Origin: an uncultured Bacteroidales bacterium
GTDB taxonomy: Bacteria > Bacteroidota > Bacteroidia > Bacteroidales > UBA932
Direction of reading: 5' to 3'
Assembly: GCA_900317925.1 (NCBI GenBank)
Contig: ONIQ01000003.1
Span: 1 to 64,000 of the forward strand
Length of the DNA stretch: 64,000 nt
Made by a program: the position numbers and the translations under genes. The notes under the pieces are model-generated. The model was not told where the DNA came from. It was given only the letters and a program-made list of their open reading frames with translations, and searched no databases. Positions 15,946 to 24,850 of this stretch are shown in pieces; positions within the stretch are counted from its first letter, which is position 1, and every line of letters starts with the position of its first letter.

Positions 15946-17875
15946 CCGCAAGCGCCACAATGCGCTGGTGCAGGGCCTGTGCAAGGGCCTGCTTCCCTTC
16001 CCGGGAAGGCAGGGAGCTGTCGTATCGGACCGGGTCGCCGATACGGAATGCCCGGTCTTTGCGATCGCAGTACAGCGGATAGAACAGGAGTTCCTGGCCG
16101 GTCTGGTCATAGTACATCTTGCCCAGATGGGCGAATCCCGTAAAGAATTCCCGCAGTTCATCGGCTCCCTCGTCCTGCGAACCCACGCCGCTGCGCGTAC
16201 GGGCACCGGGACGTTCCGGGAAAATAAGCAGGTTATCGCCCTCTTCCAGAGCCGAGATGCTGTCGGTAAAGGTCTTCAACAGATCACGAGAGGTTCCCCG
16301 AACCACCGGAATGGGATAGAAAGCGCTCATCAGGGTGCTGACAATGGCCGCCGCCTGGCTGATGATCCACATCCCCAGACGCTTGCCCGTGACTTTGAGG
16401 AAGCCCGGGAACGACCAGGCGATCTCTTCCGTGGCCGATTGACGGGAGAGCATGACGTCGTGTATCCAGGGCCGGAAATAGGTGGGCAGATAAATGGTTG
16501 CCGCCACCGGCCCGTACATGAAACCGTGGTTGCATACGAAGACCGACGGGTACTCGTCCTTGCGAAGCTTCTCCAGACCGGAAACCCGAAGCCGGAGGAA
16601 GGGGCGCAGGAAGAAGCACACCAAGCGAGCCGATGCACGGATGCGGTATTTCCGGACCAACATCTTCTGCAAACTCTCCCGGACACGCTCCTTGCGGGTG
16701 CGGCTGTCGATAAACAGCATCAGTTTTTCGCGGTTGCGTTTATCCAGCGGATGCACCAGGGCAAAGACCAAGGCCACCAGCATAAAGCCGACCGGCAACA
16801 GAAGGAGGGCGTTTTCCGGCCAGGAAAGGTGCCCGCCCGGCTCGATGTCCGGCGGCAGGAAGGTTCCCAGGGCCACGATCACCAGCATGATAGAGGACGA
16901 AACGATATAGGCCACCGTGGATGAGATGATGTTGCTCACCTTCAGTTCTTTTACGCCCAGATCATCCGTCACTTCCCCGATGGCCGCGAAATCCCGTTGG
17001 AATCGCCGGACAGATGCCGTCAGAAGGGCCACGCCGCTCCCCCAGACCGTCGCCCACAGGAAAACGCCCTGCGGTGTCCGCGTCCGGGACACGAACAGGA
17101 AGCCCACCACCCAAAAAACGGCACCCAGGATAAACCCGGAAAGTCCGGTGGTCCAGCGCTGGCGGCGGATCAGGTAGGTCCCCACTTCCAGGATAACATT
17201 CACGAATGCCAGCCAAACCACCATATAAAGATAGATCCGATAGGAAAAGTCCGGCCCGAAAATCAGTACGCCCAACAGGAAACACATCATCACGCCCAAA
17301 TCCATGGCAATGGTGGCGTAGAGGTTCATGTTGGTGAAAATCTGGTACGAGGATACCTGCTCGAAGCGGTTTTCCAGCGGACCGCGCAGGATTCGGTCTG
17401 GGAAAACGAGGCGGATAATGCCCGTGAGCACCGTCAAGCCGGCCAGTAGACAGAATTCTTCCTGCGATGCCACCCGCCAAAACAGGACAAGGCAAAGGGT
17501 ATTGAACAAGATCTGTACCAGGATCAGGAAAAACCACAGGCGCACCTTCCCCACAGTCTTGTCATACAGGGCCATGGAGCACAGGGCGTCCCGCATGATG
17601 ATCAGCATCACCGTCAGGGATGCCAGGCCGGCCGCGGGAGCATCGGCCACATACGGGTAGAGGAAGGCCAGGGACAAGCCTGCCGCCGCCTCAAGCGACA
17701 AGAGCAAGGTCGAGGTGTAGTTGGCTCCGTCGGCGTGGCGTAGCTTGGAGATATTGCAGAAAAGATAGGTCTTTAGGATATCTGCAAAAAGGAAGACGGC
17801 CGCCCCGAAAAAGGGGTTCCCGGTAAAGGCATGCCCGACGGCCATCGCCAAAAGGAGTTCAAGGAAGCTGCGCAT
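15929..17875 (-). CDS. Polytopic membrane protein fused to a PlsC-like lysophospholipid acyltransferase
   Basis: 648 residues. The first about 400 residues hold some 11-12 hydrophobic helices in an MFS-like arrangement. The C-terminal about 210 residues form an acyltransferase domain with VFVCNHGFMYGPVAATIYLP, YPIPVVRG and LLIFPERPGART, corresponding to motifs I, II/III of PlsC-type enzymes. The canonical H-x4-D of motif I is altered: His is kept but the Asp position is Gly (NHGFMYG), as in a divergent branch also present in Clostridia (recalled). The layout recalls the LplT-Aas lysophospholipid flippase/acyltransferase pair. Last gene of the galK-led minus-strand operon. Substrate not determinable. 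Confidence 0.75.
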   Translation of the reverse strand: MRSFLELLLAMAVGHAFTGNPFFGAAVFLFADILKTYLFCNISKLRHADGANYTSTLLLSLEAAAGLSLAFLYPYVADAPAAGLASLTVMLIIMRDALCSMALYDKTVGKVRLWFFLILVQILFNTLCLVLFWRVASQEEFCLLAGLTVLTGIIRLVFPDRILRGPLENRFEQVSSYQIFTNMNLYATIAMDLGVMMCFLLGVLIFGPDFSYRIYLYMVVWLAFVNVILEVGTYLIRRQRWTTGLSGFILGAVFWVVGFLFVSRTRTPQGVFLWATVWGSGVALLTASVRRFQRDFAAIGEVTDDLGVKELKVSNIISSTVAYIVSSSIMLVIVALGTFLPPDIEPGGHLSWPENALLLLPVGFMLVALVFALVHPLDKRNREKLMLFIDSRTRKERVRESLQKMLVRKYRIRASARLVCFFLRPFLRLRVSGLEKLRKDEYPSVFVCNHGFMYGPVAATIYLPTYFRPWIHDVMLSRQSATEEIAWSFPGFLKVTGKRLGMWIISQAAAIVSTLMSAFYPIPVVRGTSRDLLKTFTDSISALEEGDNLLIFPERPGARTRSGVGSQDEGADELREFFTGFAHLGKMYYDQTGQELLFYPLYCDRKDRAFRIGDPVRYDSSLPSREGKQALAQALHQRIVALAAKSSC

Positions 17876-17881
17876 GGGTCT

Positions 17882-18508
17882 TTATCGGAAAAAACGGGCA
17901 ATCCAATCCTGGTCGATCTGGGCAAAACCCTTGTCGGGATGCACGGCGGGATTGCGCTGCAAAATGCCCCGGCAGTCTTCATAGACATGGAAACCCGTGC
18001 GGGCGCCATGCATCTGACCGTCCTTGGGATAGGAAAACAGCAGTTCGTTGTCGGCTCCGTCCAGGCGGAGGAACTTCAGGGCGATATCGGCCAGCGAACG
18101 GTCTTTTTCGGCCAGTTCCATGCGGGTAACATATTTACACATCTCCATCACGGTATCCTCCAGGCCGGCATCGAACAGGTTTACCTTCTCAATCAGTGAC
18201 CCCACATCCTTCACCCGCCGCAGGGTATAGCCGTCCAGGCTGTCCAGCGTGGCGGCGACGGAAGCCGTCTCGGGAACGGGTCCGTCCGGGAGGAGCCAGA
18301 TCATCAGCCGCTCCTGCGGATCGTGATACAGGCAGGCATACCGGGCCAGGTTGGCCGTTCCGCAATGCGGGCATTCCCACACGAACAGGGAACCGTCCTT
18401 TACGGAGGCCTTCAGCGCGGGTTCCTGCATCGCATTGATGCTGGAATGGAGGGTGATTTCGTGCAGTTCCCCGCAGTGGGAACAACGCATCTGGGCTTTA
18501 CCGGTCAT
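17882..18508 (-). CDS. CpXC domain protein
   Basis: 208 residues. Two zinc-knuckle pairs near the N-terminus, MRCSHCGELHEI and WECPHCGTANLA, flank a short strand region; this is the CpXC domain (PF14353). The remainder is a mixed alpha/beta region without recognised motifs. No signal peptide, probably cytoplasmic. It overlaps the upstream small membrane protein gene by 11 bases and ends six bases before the acyltransferase fusion, so the three are one transcription unit. Function unknown. Confidence 0.8.
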   Translation of the reverse strand: MTGKAQMRCSHCGELHEITLHSSINAMQEPALKASVKDGSLFVWECPHCGTANLARYACLYHDPQERLMIWLLPDGPVPETASVAATLDSLDGYTLRRVKDVGSLIEKVNLFDAGLEDTVMEMCKYVTRMELAEKDRSLADIALKFLRLDGADNELLFSYPKDGQMHGARTGFHVYEDCRGILQRNPAVHPDKGFAQIDQDWIARFFR

Positions 18509-18803
18509 GCTTTTCTCCGTTTTTGCGGGTGCCGCGGCTGTCGATCCAGACCCACAGCCGGTACATCAGCCAGCCCCAGGCCAGAAACAGCACCACGTGC
18601 ACCCAATAGGGAACCGAGGTTTGATAAACATCGTCCGGAATCACTTTTTCATAATCCGGGATATCGGTATAGTAATAGGCTCCCGCCCCGAAATCCAGCC
18701 CGTCGGCCAGACCCAGCCGGGCCGCCATGATATAGAGGGCGCACAATATGACAATGACCACCGTCGCGATGGTCACTGCCTTGTATATGCGTCCGGCGTT
18801 CAT
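18498..18803 (-). CDS. Small two-helix membrane protein of unknown function
   Basis: 101 residues. A first hydrophobic helix (residues about 8-30, VTIATVVIVILCALYIMAAR), a loop rich in Tyr/Asp (AYYYTDIPDYEKVIP), and a second helix (WVHVVLFLAWGWLMYRLWVW) ending in a basic tail. No family recognised. It starts two bases after the exporter gene and overlaps the CpXC gene, so it is firmly within the operon and likely real. Confidence 0.7.
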   Translation of the reverse strand: MNAGRIYKAVTIATVVIVILCALYIMAARLGLADGLDFGAGAYYYTDIPDYEKVIPDDVYQTSVPYWVHVVLFLAWGWLMYRLWVWIDSRGTRKNGEKHDR

Positions 18804-18805
18804 CT

Positions 18806-20149
18806 TTATTTGAAGAGATCCAATGACGGGATGTCAAAGACCACGCCGCTCAACAGGAACCAAACCGCGAAGAGGGTAAGGGCAATGTTGAACACCTGAC
18901 CGATGATGTACAGCCACAGGACCTTGCCACCCTTAAGGGCCGCGCCCAGCTCCTTGAAATTGGTGTCCAGGCCGATGCTGGTAAACGCCAGCACGAAGGC
19001 CCAGTTCTTATACTGGTCCAGCACACCATTGATGGCTTTCACCGTTGCGCCGTCCGTATTGGGAAGGACGATGAAAGAGGCCACCAGCGAGGCTACGAAA
19101 AAGCCAATGATGAACTTCGGGAAGCGCCGCCAGATCTCCGAGGCCCCCACCTTGCTGGCACCGCTGTTCTCTACCCTTGTGGCAAAGAAAACGGCCACGA
19201 AGAAGGCGATGAAACCGATCAGGATGTTCTGGATAGACTTCACCAGCACGGCGGCCTGTTCGGCTTCGGGACCCAGCGCGTTGCCAGCCAGGACCACGGC
19301 ACCCGTGGAATCAACCGTACCGCCGATCAACGCACCGCCCATCAGCTGGGACATGCCCGACCAGCGGATGATCATCGGCTCGAACACCATCATCAAAATG
19401 GTAAAGATGATGGAAATGGAGATGGCGATGGAAAGGTCATTCTTTTTGGCACCGGAGGCGGCTCCCGTTGCGATGGCGGCGGAAGTACCGCACACGCTCG
19501 TGGCCGCAGACAGGGTGATGACCAGGGGTTTATTTTCGATCTTAAACACCTTCGTACCCAGCCACCACATGAAGAGGATCACAATGGGCGTCACGACCCA
19601 GGCGATGCCCAGGCCATAAAGACCAAATTTGGCGATGTTCGAAAACAGCACCGAGAAACCCATGATGACCAGGCCGGTCTTGATATAGAATTCGGTCCGG
19701 ATAGCGGGCTTCAGCCAGTCGGGAACCCCTACTGTATTGGAGATGAGCAGGCCCACGATCAAGGCCCAGAAAGCCCATTCCAGATAACGGTTCAGGGTGA
19801 ATTCCGCACTGATGAGACGCACCACGATGGCCAGCACAAAGAGTACGACAAAGGCGGGCAGGAACTCCCGAACCTTACCGCCCTGCAGTTTCACACCGGC
19901 CGTAAACAGGATGCCCAGCACCAGGAAGGTGCGCAGCAATTTAATCCAAAAAGCAGCGTTCAGCTGTGCCAGGAGGGACTTTTTCTCCGGAACATTCTCC
20001 CAAAGATGCCAGGTGGAGAACTTGGCGGCGGCGAAATCGAACGCGCCCGTCAAGACCGCCACGCAACCGAGGGCAATCACGATAAAGCCGATCCAAACGG
20101 CCAGCCAGTCCTCTTTTTTCCACAGGTCTGAAAGATTGGACTTACTCAT
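18806..20149 (-). CDS. YeiH-family putative sulfate exporter (UPF0324)
   Basis: 447 residues, about 10-12 transmembrane helices. The signature TLSAATSVCGTSAAIATGAASGAKKND and the preceding GLVIMGFSVLF segment match the YeiH/PF03601 family, proposed to export sulfate or related anions; the reaction is poorly documented. An N-terminal extension of about 90 residues (LWENVPEKKSLLAQLN...) precedes the conserved core, as in Bacteroidota members. Lies 23 bases after galK in the same operon; no metabolic link with galactose is evident. Confidence 0.85.
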   Translation of the reverse strand: MSKSNLSDLWKKEDWLAVWIGFIVIALGCVAVLTGAFDFAAAKFSTWHLWENVPEKKSLLAQLNAAFWIKLLRTFLVLGILFTAGVKLQGGKVREFLPAFVVLFVLAIVVRLISAEFTLNRYLEWAFWALIVGLLISNTVGVPDWLKPAIRTEFYIKTGLVIMGFSVLFSNIAKFGLYGLGIAWVVTPIVILFMWWLGTKVFKIENKPLVITLSAATSVCGTSAAIATGAASGAKKNDLSIAISISIIFTILMMVFEPMIIRWSGMSQLMGGALIGGTVDSTGAVVLAGNALGPEAEQAAVLVKSIQNILIGFIAFFVAVFFATRVENSGASKVGASEIWRRFPKFIIGFFVASLVASFIVLPNTDGATVKAINGVLDQYKNWAFVLAFTSIGLDTNFKELGAALKGGKVLWLYIIGQVFNIALTLFAVWFLLSGVVFDIPSLDLFK

Positions 20150-20172
20150 TTTATTTACTGGAATTAACGGGT

Positions 20173-21324
20173 TTACTGGATTTTGCGGGCACCATCGCTG
20201 ATGACCACATCATACACCTTCGGTTCGTGACCGAAACGGGCAGCAAACTGTTCCTTCGCCGCAGCGATGAACGGTTCATACAGTTCCTCCTTCACCAGGT
20301 TGATGGTGCAGCCGCCGAAGCCGCCGCCCATGACACGCGAACCCGTCACATCCATCTTGCGGGCCAGCTTGTTCAGGAAATCCAGTTCCTCGCAGCTTAC
20401 CTCGTACAACTTGCTCATGCCGAAATGGGTCTGATACATCATCTCACCCACGGTCTCGTAGTCTCCGCGCTCGAGGGCATCGCTGACATCCAGCACACGC
20501 TGAACCTCGCCGATAACGTACTCCGCCCGCAGGAAATCCTCCTCAGGAATCTCCTCGCGGACCTCGTCCAGCCACTGGCGCTTTGCATCGCTCAGAAATT
20601 CAACTTCGGGATGATATTTGCGGATAGCCGCCGCTGCGTTTTCACAGGAAGCGCGGCGCTTGTTGTAGGCGCTCGATGCCAGTTCGTGCTTGACGCAGGA
20701 ATCAATCAGCACCAGCTTGTACCCCTGCGGATTGAAGGGGAAGTATTTGTACTCCAGCGTCTTGCAGTTGAGACGGATCAGGCTGCCGGCCTTGCCGAAC
20801 AGGGAGGCGAACTGGTCCATGATGCCACACTTGACCCCGCAGTAGTTGTGTTCCGTGGCCTGGCCGATCTTGGCCAGCTCGAACTTGTCGATACCGTTGT
20901 TGAACAGGTTGTTCAAGGCAAAAGCGAAAGTGCTTTCCAGGGCTGCAGAAGAGGAGAGGCCGGCGCCCAGCGGGACGTCACCCGCGAAAACCGTGCTGAA
21001 ACCATGCACCTTGCCACCGCGCTTGATCATCTCCCGGCACACCCCGAACAGATAGCGGGCCCAGCTCTGGTTGGGCTTGTCTTCCTCGTTCAGGCCAAAT
21101 TCGCAATACTCGTCATGATGCATCGAATATGCCTGGACCTTCTCCGTTCCGTTCACCATGATTTCCGCCATAATACCCTTATCGATGGCTCCCGGGAACA
21201 CATAGCCACCATTGTAGTCCGTGTGCTCGCCAATCAGATTCACGCGTCCGGCCGATGCGAAAATGGCACCGTCCTGTCCGAACAGGGTCCGGAATTGTTC
21301 CTGGATTTTTTCTTTCATTTCCAT
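20173..21324 (-). CDS. galK: Galactokinase
   Basis: 383 residues from the Met at 21324, close to the 382 of the E. coli enzyme; the more upstream in-frame ATG at 21360 sits at the expected transcription start and is unlikely. Phosphorylates galactose at C1 in the Leloir pathway. Motifs: GRVNLIGEHTDYNGGYVFP (galactokinase signature), PLGAGLSSSAALESTFAFAL (GHMP ATP-binding loop) and MGGGFGGCTINLV. GHMP-fold Asp is in CGIMDQF. First gene of a five-gene minus-strand operon whose other members are envelope or membrane proteins; no other galactose genes are near. Confidence 0.96.
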   Translation of the reverse strand: MEMKEKIQEQFRTLFGQDGAIFASAGRVNLIGEHTDYNGGYVFPGAIDKGIMAEIMVNGTEKVQAYSMHHDEYCEFGLNEEDKPNQSWARYLFGVCREMIKRGGKVHGFSTVFAGDVPLGAGLSSSAALESTFAFALNNLFNNGIDKFELAKIGQATEHNYCGVKCGIMDQFASLFGKAGSLIRLNCKTLEYKYFPFNPQGYKLVLIDSCVKHELASSAYNKRRASCENAAAAIRKYHPEVEFLSDAKRQWLDEVREEIPEEDFLRAEYVIGEVQRVLDVSDALERGDYETVGEMMYQTHFGMSKLYEVSCEELDFLNKLARKMDVTGSRVMGGGFGGCTINLVKEELYEPFIAAAKEQFAARFGHEPKVYDVVISDGARKIQ

Positions 21325-21364
21325 ATTGAAACTCTTTTTATGCGTTTTAATCACGATCATTTTA

Positions 21365-21372
21365 CAAATATA
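21365..21372 (-). promoter_or_regulatory. TAnnTTTG promoter element for the galK operon
   Basis: Minus-strand TATATTTG, 41 bases before the ATG at 21324. Confidence 0.6.
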
Positions 21373-21383
21373 ATCATTTCAAT

Positions 21384-22466
21384 CTATTTTCCATACCCCT
21401 GTCCGCAAAAAGAAACGCCTCCTTGTTGGACCTGGTCCAGCGCAAGGGAGGGGTAGCAGAGGCGGAGGTGGATGGGCCGGTGATCGGAAACGCCGCCGTT
21501 GTAGCGGGGGCCGATGTAGGTGCGGCGGGGTTTCTCGCCGCTGTGGGTTTTGTCGCGCTCGGTCAGAAAGGGAGGATGGAGGATGGTCATCCGTGCGGCG
21601 GAGCCAGGAGAAGCGAGACCAGAAGAAGCAGGAGCGGGAACGTTGGAAAGAAAGAAAAGGTCGATCAGCTCCCAGCGCCCGTTGAAGCGGATGGTGCCCT
21701 GGCCGCGTGCCGCCAGCGGGAGCGCCAGGTTCTCCAGGGCATCCAAGCGCTGAAACAGCGGAGCATCGGCCGTGTCGTTGAAATCGCCCGTGGCGACAAT
21801 CCGGCTCCAGCCGGCAGCCCGGAGGGAATCGCAGAGCTCGCGGAGACGGTCCACCGCCGACTCGCGCCGCCATGCCGATGATGAACCCCCGTACTTCGAC
21901 GGATGGTGGTTCACCAGAATCGCCCATCGGTCGACCGCGGGAGCCGGGGCGGCGCGGCGTTGCAGCTGCACCAGCAGGATGTCCCGCGTGGGAAGGACGG
22001 CCCCATCCGGCCCGAAAACGTGACACGCACGGGTGCAGACGGTATCCCATCGGTCGGTTCGCCACAGGAGTCCCACATCGATCCCGCGATGGTCGGGCGA
22101 TTCGTAATGGGCGATCCCCCACGGCTGCTTGCGAAGGGCGGTCTCCCGAAGCAACTGCTTCAGAACGAACCGATTCTCCACCTCGGCCACGGCCACAACA
22201 TCGGGCATGCGACCCGTTTGACCGGCCGTCCACAACAGGGTCTTTGCCACCGCGTTACACTTTGTCAGAAAGCGCTTTTTTGTCCAATGCCGCAGTCCCC
22301 TTCCCGAGAACTCCGCATCCGATTCGCTCGTTCCCTGATCCCGGTAATCAAAAAAATTCTCCAGGTTCCAGAACAGCACATCCAGCGTATCCGCCTGGTG
22401 CGCCGCCATGGCCGGAGCCCCCGACAGCAGGCCGGCCAGCATCCATCCAGCAATTTTCTTTTTCAT
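21384..22466 (-). CDS. Exported endonuclease/exonuclease/phosphatase-fold protein
   Basis: 360 residues from MKKKIAGWMLAGLLSGAPAMA, a good Sec signal; the reading frame extends upstream to 22628 but would bury the signal. EEP-fold motifs: VLFWNLENFFD, VVAVAEVENRFVL (metal-binding Glu), HYESPDHRGIDVGLLWR, VNHHPSK, VATGDFNDTAD and GVSDHRPIHL (general-base His). Closest in style to the Bacteroidota endonuclease/exonuclease/phosphatase family proteins of about 340-370 residues. Could be a secreted nuclease or a phosphoinositide-type phosphatase. The C-terminal tail is unusually rich in Ala/Pro/Arg. A perfect palindrome (22490-22512) lies just upstream. Confidence 0.85.
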   Translation of the reverse strand: MKKKIAGWMLAGLLSGAPAMAAHQADTLDVLFWNLENFFDYRDQGTSESDAEFSGRGLRHWTKKRFLTKCNAVAKTLLWTAGQTGRMPDVVAVAEVENRFVLKQLLRETALRKQPWGIAHYESPDHRGIDVGLLWRTDRWDTVCTRACHVFGPDGAVLPTRDILLVQLQRRAAPAPAVDRWAILVNHHPSKYGGSSSAWRRESAVDRLRELCDSLRAAGWSRIVATGDFNDTADAPLFQRLDALENLALPLAARGQGTIRFNGRWELIDLFFLSNVPAPASSGLASPGSAARMTILHPPFLTERDKTHSGEKPRRTYIGPRYNGGVSDHRPIHLRLCYPSLALDQVQQGGVSFCGQGYGK

Positions 22467-22489
22467 CCAGCAAAGTTCGGGAGGATTAT

Positions 22490-22512
22490 CCGTGTAAACC
22501 AATTTTACACGG
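22490..22512. promoter_or_regulatory. Perfect 9+9 bp palindrome in divergent intergenic region (candidate operator)
   Basis: CCGTGTAAA-CCAAT-TTTACACGG, located between the divergent genes starting at 22466 (minus) and 22614 (plus), 24 bases from the former. No T-run follows, so an operator is likelier than a terminator. Confidence 0.5.
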
Positions 22513-22584
22513 CTATTTGCAAAAAAAGGCCGGGGAACGGCATCCAGGCGCATTTTTATATTCAAGAAATCTGGCTTTTTTTCA

Positions 22585-22592
22585 TATATTTG
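22585..22592 (+). promoter_or_regulatory. TAnnTTTG promoter element for the gene at 22614
   Basis: TATATTTG, 22 bases before the first ATG (22614) and 31 before the second (22623). Confidence 0.55.
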
Positions 22593-22613
22593 CGGGGATA
22601 AATACAAAAGACC

Positions 22614-23681
22614 ATGAAAGCCATGCATTCTTTCCCAATAAAGGCTGTCGCCATCCTCTTTTCGGCGTTCCTCCTTCCGGCAAACCTACTCGCCCAGGCG
22701 CGGAAGGACACCCTCTATACGCGGGACAACCAGGCGGTGGGGGTTAACATCGACGACATCCGCCAAGATGCCATCAACCACTCCTACAAAGCCACCTTTA
22801 AGAGTTGGATTGAATTGAACAACAAGGAGTTGAACCAAATCAACCTAAGTTTTGTCCGCGAGATTGTCTTCAAGGACGGTTTCCGGGTTCCCGTCGAAAA
22901 CGGCGTCCCCGTCCCAAACGATGTCCTTCAGGCTCCCACCAAGGTCGGGCGATTCGGAAAGATCTACGCAGAAGGCATTTTCCCGCTCACGGAAGACCAG
23001 AGCCGGACCTATCTGGGCGCACCCGTATATGAATGCGTCTTTGTCCCGGCCCGCAAAACCTTCACCCTTTCCGCCTGGCAAGGGGGCGTGGGGCTGGTTA
23101 TGGTCCTGGGCGGCATGCTCGGCGACGACACCTTCTCCGATTGGGAGGATGTCAAAGTGGACGATAAAAAAGTGGGCTATCTCGAATACGGCTATCGAAA
23201 TCCCTACATGACCGGCCTGAAAGCCTTCGGTGTGGGAACCTTGATTTCCGCCGGAGCGAACATGGTTTCCTCCGCGCTCTTCGTCCGCTATATCGGCTCG
23301 CATGCCGGACAAATCAACCTCCCCTCCATCGGACGGAGCAAGTTCCGGGTGGGCTGCGGACTGGCCCTGACCGGAGCGGGACTGGCCCTGACGGGTTACG
23401 GAATTGCCCGGATGAACCAGGGGAAGCACTGGAAACAGGAATGGCGGTTCAATCCCGAAAGGCTGCACGACGACCTCGTCTTCGAAGAGGGGAACAAGCC
23501 TGGAAATGAATGGCTTTGGGTGGCCGCCGGCGCCCTGGTCGCCAACCTGGGTATCTGCCAGTTTACCTACGGCTTCCAATCCCTCAAAGGGCATCATCGC
23601 CTGAAAGAAGCCGGCCTGGACCGCCTGTCGCTCCATTACGGTGCCACCCCGGAAGGCCTCGGCCTGTGCCTGGTCTTTTAG
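22614..23681 (+). CDS. Exported protein of unknown function with hydrophobic C-terminal half
   Basis: 355 residues; either Met1 or Met4 may be the start, both give a signal peptide ending LPANLLAQA. A conserved-looking N-terminal region (TRDNQAVGVNIDDIRQDAIN) is followed by four Gly-rich hydrophobic stretches (GGVGLVMVLGGML, FGVGTLISAGANMV, LALTGAGLALTGYGIA, LWVAAGALVANLGI) and a final SLHYGATPEGLGLCLVF that could be a terminal outer-membrane strand. The pattern fits a small Bacteroidota envelope protein, perhaps inner-membrane or barrel-like. I do not recognise the family. It has its own promoter. Confidence 0.65.
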   Translation: MKAMHSFPIKAVAILFSAFLLPANLLAQARKDTLYTRDNQAVGVNIDDIRQDAINHSYKATFKSWIELNNKELNQINLSFVREIVFKDGFRVPVENGVPVPNDVLQAPTKVGRFGKIYAEGIFPLTEDQSRTYLGAPVYECVFVPARKTFTLSAWQGGVGLVMVLGGMLGDDTFSDWEDVKVDDKKVGYLEYGYRNPYMTGLKAFGVGTLISAGANMVSSALFVRYIGSHAGQINLPSIGRSKFRVGCGLALTGAGLALTGYGIARMNQGKHWKQEWRFNPERLHDDLVFEEGNKPGNEWLWVAAGALVANLGICQFTYGFQSLKGHHRLKEAGLDRLSLHYGATPEGLGLCLVF

Positions 23682-23701
23682 GTAATTCTAAAAAGAATGA
23701 G

Positions 23702-23709
23702 TAACTTTG
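23702..23709 (+). promoter_or_regulatory. TAnnTTTG promoter element for ychF
   Basis: TAACTTTG, 31 bases before the ychF ATG. Confidence 0.55.
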
Positions 23710-23740
23710 CCAAAATACGCAAAGATAGAATCAGTTTAGT

Positions 23741-24844
23741 ATGAGTTTAAAGTGCGGGATTGTGGGACTGCCGAATGTGGGCAAGTCGACCCTTTTCAAC
23801 TGCGTGAGCTCGGGCAAGGCCCAGAGCGCCAATTTCCCTTTCTGTACCATCGAGCCGAACCTGGGTTCCACCAACGTGCCCGATAAACGGCTGGAAGTGC
23901 TGGCCGAGATGTGCCAGCCCAAGAGCGTCGTGCCCGCCACGGTCGATATCGTGGATATCGCCGGTCTGGTAAAGGGCGCCAGCAAGGGGGAAGGCTTGGG
24001 CAACCAGTTCCTGGCCAACATCCGCGAAACCGATGCCATCCTGCACGTGCTCCGCTGTTTTGACGATGGCAACGTGGTCCACGTGGACGGCAGTGTGGAT
24101 CCGGTCCGCGACAAGGAAGTGGTGGATACGGAACTGCAAATCAAGGATTTGGAGATGATCGAAGCCCGCATCGCAAAGGTGCAGAAACAGGCCACGACCG
24201 GCGGCGATAAGGAAGCCAAGAAACTCCTGGAGCTGCTGCTCCGTTACAAGGCCGCCCTCGACCAGGGCAAGAACTGCCGCAGCGTGGAGCTCCTGAATCC
24301 CGACGAGGAGCAGATGGCCAAGGAGCTTTACCTGCTCACCAACAAACCGGTCATGTATGTCTGCAACGTGGATGACGCTTCGGCCGCCAAGGGCAATGCC
24401 TATGTGGAGGCCGTACGCGAGGCCGTACGCGAGGAGAACGCGGAGATCCTGGTCATCGCCGCCAAGACAGAATCGGAAATCGCTGAAATAGAGGACTATG
24501 AAGACCGCAAGATGTTCCTCGAAGAACTGGGACTGGAGGATTCCGGCGTGGTGCGCCTGATCCAAAGCGCCTATCACCTGCTGGGTCTTCAGACCTTCTT
24601 CACCGCCGGCGCCGACGAATGCCGTGCCTGGACGATCCGCAAAGGGGACAAGGCTCCCAAGGCGGCCGGCGTTATTCATACCGATTTTGAACGGGGCTTC
24701 ATTCGCGCGGAAGTGATTAAATATGAGGACTTTGTCCATTACAAAACCGAAGCCGCCGTACGGGCGGCCGGAAAGATGGGCATCGAAGGCAAGGACTATG
24801 TGGTCCAGGACGGAGACATCATGCATTTCCTTTTCAATGTCTAG
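23741..24844 (+). CDS. ychF: Redox-regulated ATPase YchF (Obg-like)
   Basis: 367 residues. G1 GLPNVGKST (residues 9-17), G3 VDIAGLVKGASKGEGLGNQFL and the NVDDASA segment in place of the NKxD guanine motif, the substitution that gives YchF its preference for ATP. C-terminal TGS-like domain includes TFFTAGADECRAWTIRKGDKAPKAAG and the invariant DGDIMHFLFNV end. Ribosome-associated, cytoplasmic, linked to stress and redox responses. A 12-bp tandem duplication (two copies of GAGGCCGTACGC near 24411-24434) encodes a doubled EAVR. Six bases separate it from the glycosyltransferase gene. Confidence 0.96.
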   Translation: MSLKCGIVGLPNVGKSTLFNCVSSGKAQSANFPFCTIEPNLGSTNVPDKRLEVLAEMCQPKSVVPATVDIVDIAGLVKGASKGEGLGNQFLANIRETDAILHVLRCFDDGNVVHVDGSVDPVRDKEVVDTELQIKDLEMIEARIAKVQKQATTGGDKEAKKLLELLLRYKAALDQGKNCRSVELLNPDEEQMAKELYLLTNKPVMYVCNVDDASAAKGNAYVEAVREAVREENAEILVIAAKTESEIAEIEDYEDRKMFLEELGLEDSGVVRLIQSAYHLLGLQTFFTAGADECRAWTIRKGDKAPKAAGVIHTDFERGFIRAEVIKYEDFVHYKTEAAVRAAGKMGIEGKDYVVQDGDIMHFLFNV

Positions 24845-24850
24845 GCAGAC

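Noticed and set aside
24411..24434. 12-bp tandem duplication in ychF as a phase-variable site
   Set aside because: Only two copies and a multiple of three; it adds four residues in a helical region and is most likely neutral.
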